From Dictyophora rubrovolvata (lineage: Eukaryota; Basidiomycota; Agaricomycetes; Phallales; Phallaceae), in NCBI GenBank assembly GCA_029959195.1, contig CP114120.1:2108001-2172000 (forward strand): a DNA stretch of 64,000 nucleotides, read 5' to 3'. The notes under the pieces are model-generated. The model searched no databases and was not told the DNA's origin. It was given only the letters and a program-made list of their open reading frames with translations. Position 1 is the first letter of the stretch, and each line of letters opens with the position of its first letter. The position numbers and the translations under genes are program-made. Positions 61,212 to 64,000 of the stretch are shown in pieces.

Positions 61212-63062
61212 ACACAGGATGAAGAGCGGGAGAGAGAAGAATGGGCGAGAAAAAGGAAAGTCAAGTCAAAAACAAGAATTTATTATAGGCGTAGGTTCCA
61301 ATTTGAGGGAGATGGGGAGAGGGAGAGAGACAGAGACAGAGACAGAGACAGAGACAAGAGAGCAGGGGGCAAAGGGAGAGATTGAATAAAAAAGAAATTC
61401 CCGTTCCAGGAAGAATCAAAAAATTATTATTAATATTATTAGAACCAGAAAAAAATCAAAAAAGAAAAAATAAGAAAGAACGATTTGAAGACAGGCAGAG
61501 AGAGCGATTTGTTGTTGTGTGCTGCTGTTGCTGTTCTTTCGCTATGAAAGCTGGGGGTGGTTTTGCTGATACCTGAATGGGAATCTGAGTTTCCTGATGG
61601 GCAATTTCCACTTTTTGTAATCAAGAGATCCCTATTCCGGCAATGGCGTGCCGATATGGAACATTCCTCACACACATCACGTGCTCTCTCTTCTCATATA
61701 ACTTGTACTAGCTGAAAAAAAAAAAGAAAAGAAAATGATACATATTTCTCAAAAAATTCTCGCCATCATAATATCTGTCTATCCCATTCGTTTTTTTTTT
61801 CCTTTTGTTTGTTTTGCACATGACGTGACACTGTGACGGCTGATGATACTATCGCAAGCTGTTGGCGTTGGCGGGCATTTACCCTTTTCCGGAAAACAAA
61901 AATTTTTTATTTATTAATTTTAGTTTAATCCGGAAAATAATAAAAATGGATTTCCTAAAATAAAAATAATTCACACAAAAACTTCATCCGGCTAGTAAAA
62001 AAAAAAGCATCCGTATCCTCAGCCAGCACAGTACATACACGATCCGTATTCCTCCCTCCTTGGCGACAACAACGACCAGCGAACCAGTGAGTGAATCTGT
62101 TATTCATGCACTCTGCTTCGGAATTGCTTGCTCAATAATTTACCAGAACCATCCTGGCACCCAGCCTGCACTGTACAAGTCGACGGCCGATTACCATTAC
62201 GATTACGCTTGCCATTGCCATTGCGATTATCTTTATCTTTATCTTGAGGCAGTTATTAAACTATCTTTATCTTTATCATTTACAGATCAAGTAAATCGAG
62301 AAGGTCCATCCTTGATTTATCTCTCGTCTTCAACACATGTATTTCACTCCTGCCCCGCACACGTGCACGTGTCTTTCTTCCACCACTTTCGTACTGAAAT
62401 CTGCAACTCCGGAATTCTTCTCTTTTGCTAGAAACTTGTAAAAGTTTTCTCCGGCGGAACGTTTATCTTAAATTTGAATTGATCAACAATTCGCAATTCC
62501 TCTTGTTCTTGTTTTCTTAAGCAGATTCAATCCGATTTCGATTCGATTCGGCCCTGCTCTGCTGCTACTGTCAATTACAGCAACGTTCTTCTAAATCTAA
62601 TCTCTAAAATCCCATCTCCAGCAAATCCCAGCTTGTCTCTCCATCAAGCCATTTCATACCACCACCACGCGTTTATCTCATTCAGATCCATCGGATTCGG
62701 ACTGGGATCCAGTGCTTTATTATTATTTGTCTTCTTTTTTTCTTTTCTTCCCTGGTCACCGGATTCGAACTTCGTTTTTGTATTGCTTTTTTGAAAATCA
62801 GTTACGTTACTGGTTCCTCAACCTTTTTTTTTTTTAAATCGTCACCGGCTTGATCATAACAAACTGACCGTACCTCCATATACCGTACGGAAGTGCCAAA
62901 TTGTTACAGGTGTATTTCAAACTGCAATCCCAATTTCATCGATAAGCAAATGTTTCTCTTTTTTTTCTTTCTGTGTAAGCTGTTTACTCACCAATCATAG
63001 TTCCGGCGTTTTTCATCGATTGTGTCATTCGTGCAAGTAGGCCTCCGTTGTATCAGCCCATC

Positions 63063-63097
<35 letters not shown>

Positions 63098-64000
63098 GTT
63101 TCAACTTCGTCTCCTCCTATTACACTGCAAATAATCACCCATCCTCCTGAAGGGAGACGACGCCCTTCACTCCCATATCAAGCTGCAGATGGCTGCAAAG
63201 TTAAATGACCCTTAAGCCGCCCATCTCCAAACTCTGCTCTCCTTCATCAAAAGTTCATTCATACTCTCCGGTGCTGTGGACCATATCCTCCAAGCGCCTC
63301 TTTTGTTCTGTTCCGGTGGCTTCAAGAAGCAGCGTTCCCCTTCTGCCTATGGTAGTATACTAGTACTTTTTTTTTTACCCGGTTTATCACGTACCCTCAT
63401 CCGAGGAGTCAACTCCTATTTCCCTTTTCCTTTTCTGTTCTTCACGCCTCCTGTTTTATCATCGCCCGCTTATACTGGTGATGAACTCGGACATGAAACC
63501 CGAATCATCGGTGAGGGTAAAAAAAAAATTAAACCCTTTTGCTGTGGCTTTCATTTTCAACTATCCAACGTTTCAATTTCAGGTCTAGGCTTTCTAAACA
63601 AACTCATAACCGGGGTTCAAAGAGTCAAGATCAAATATCGGTCAGAGTCGTAATGAGCTGAGCTCTTCACTGGACGCTGCCTTGCCTTGCCTTTACCTTA
63701 CTTGCCGTTCACATAATTTTGATGGCTTCAAAAGTCAAAACAGCGAGAATTCTTTTCATTTCTCTTTCCTTTCTTTCCCCCCCTTTTTCATTTCAAATTT
63801 CTTGCGCTTCTCGCTTCTCACTTCTCACTCTTTTCTTTTGATAAAAATATTCGCTTTTAATCTGGCTGAGATTTCTCTTTTTGATGCTTGTTATGACTGG
63901 ATAGCCTTTTGAGATCATGAGCGATGATGTTAAGAAAAAACAAGATGGTTGGTTGGGTGGGTGGATGGATAGATGGTTAGGTGGGAAAGTCTTTTGTGTT
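61212..64000. other. Upstream region of the MADS-box gene to the window edge
   Basis: This 2.8-kb stretch probably holds a long promoter or leader. It contains a (GACAGA)n-like run at about 61325-61355, poly-T and poly-A tracts, and a G29 run at 63068-63096. Plus-strand frames at 63276-63653 (GGFKKQRSPSAYG) and 63682-63912 are Phe/Ser/Leu-rich and look noncoding, although the start of a plus-strand gene beyond the edge cannot be excluded. Confidence 0.45.
63068..63096 (+). repeat. Poly-G tract, 29 bases
   Basis: Twenty-nine uninterrupted G residues lie between CCCATT and CGTTTC. On DNA this could form a G-quadruplex. Such runs are also prone to sequencing and assembly length errors. Confidence 0.95.

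Overview
The window is nuclear DNA of a filamentous fungus, most likely a basidiomycete (Agaricomycotina-like). Nearly every gene is broken by short introns, mostly about 45-60 nt, with GT..AG ends. The gene content is fungal: a class IV chitin synthase, a secreted GH5 exo-beta-1,3-glucanase, fused Egt1 for ergothioneine, an Mcm1-type MADS factor, a Pex24/dysferlin-type peroxin and a short Brh2/BRCA2 homologue. All calls come from reading translated exons and splice sites by eye; no database was searched. For several genes (chitin synthase, BRCA2, MADS factor, small gene at 45.7-46.0 kb) the chosen exons give a CDS length divisible by three with matching phases, so these models are firm. For others only the outer limits are given.

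Layout. 1-1.9 kb: no gene seen. 1.9-6.4 kb: chitin synthase (-). 7.0-7.8 kb: a 779-bp non-autonomous DNA transposon with perfect 41-bp inverted repeats and an 8-bp target duplication, ending 105 bp before the start codon of the BRCA2 homologue (+, 7.9-11.0 kb). 11.7-13.9 kb: 14-TM-type MFS transporter (-). 15.1-16.9 kb: GH5 glucanase (-). 18.1-20.6 kb: taxilin-like coiled-coil protein with a SUMO-like domain in its middle (+). 20.9 kb: tRNA-Cys. 21.1-24.3 kb: SPATA20/YyaL thioredoxin-fold protein (-). 24.7-28.0 kb: ZFC3H1/Red1-like zinc-finger protein (-). 28.2-29.7 kb: peroxisomal Pex24/DysF protein (-). 29.8 kb: tRNA-Gly. 30.3-32.0 kb: queuosine salvage protein (+), tail to tail with a family X DNA polymerase-like gene (-, 32.1-33.8 kb). 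34.0-35.6 kb: Bbc1/AIM3-like protein (-). 35.9-37.5 kb: arrestin-like protein (-). 38.0-39.1 kb: triosephosphate isomerase (-). 39.6-40.7 kb: SYLF/Ysc84 protein (+). 41.0-45.1 kb: Egt1 (-). 45.7-46.0 kb: unrecognised 75-residue protein (-). 50.7-52.6 kb: TAF7 (-). 59.2-61.2 kb: MADS-box factor (-). Two long stretches, 46.0-50.7 and 52.6-59.2 kb, and the right end (61.2-64.0 kb) show no gene that I can defend. They carry microsatellites, a G29 tract and a scatter of ACATATGT-type palindromes.

The genes are mostly single-copy housekeeping functions (cell wall, DNA repair, transcription and RNA control, peroxisome, glycolysis, endocytosis, redox protection), not a pathway cluster. The most unusual observations are the taxilin/SUMO-like fusion, a family X polymerase that appears to have lost two of three catalytic aspartates, the transposon placed as the near-promoter of the BRCA2 homologue, and a BRC-like motif that seems to be split by an insertion.
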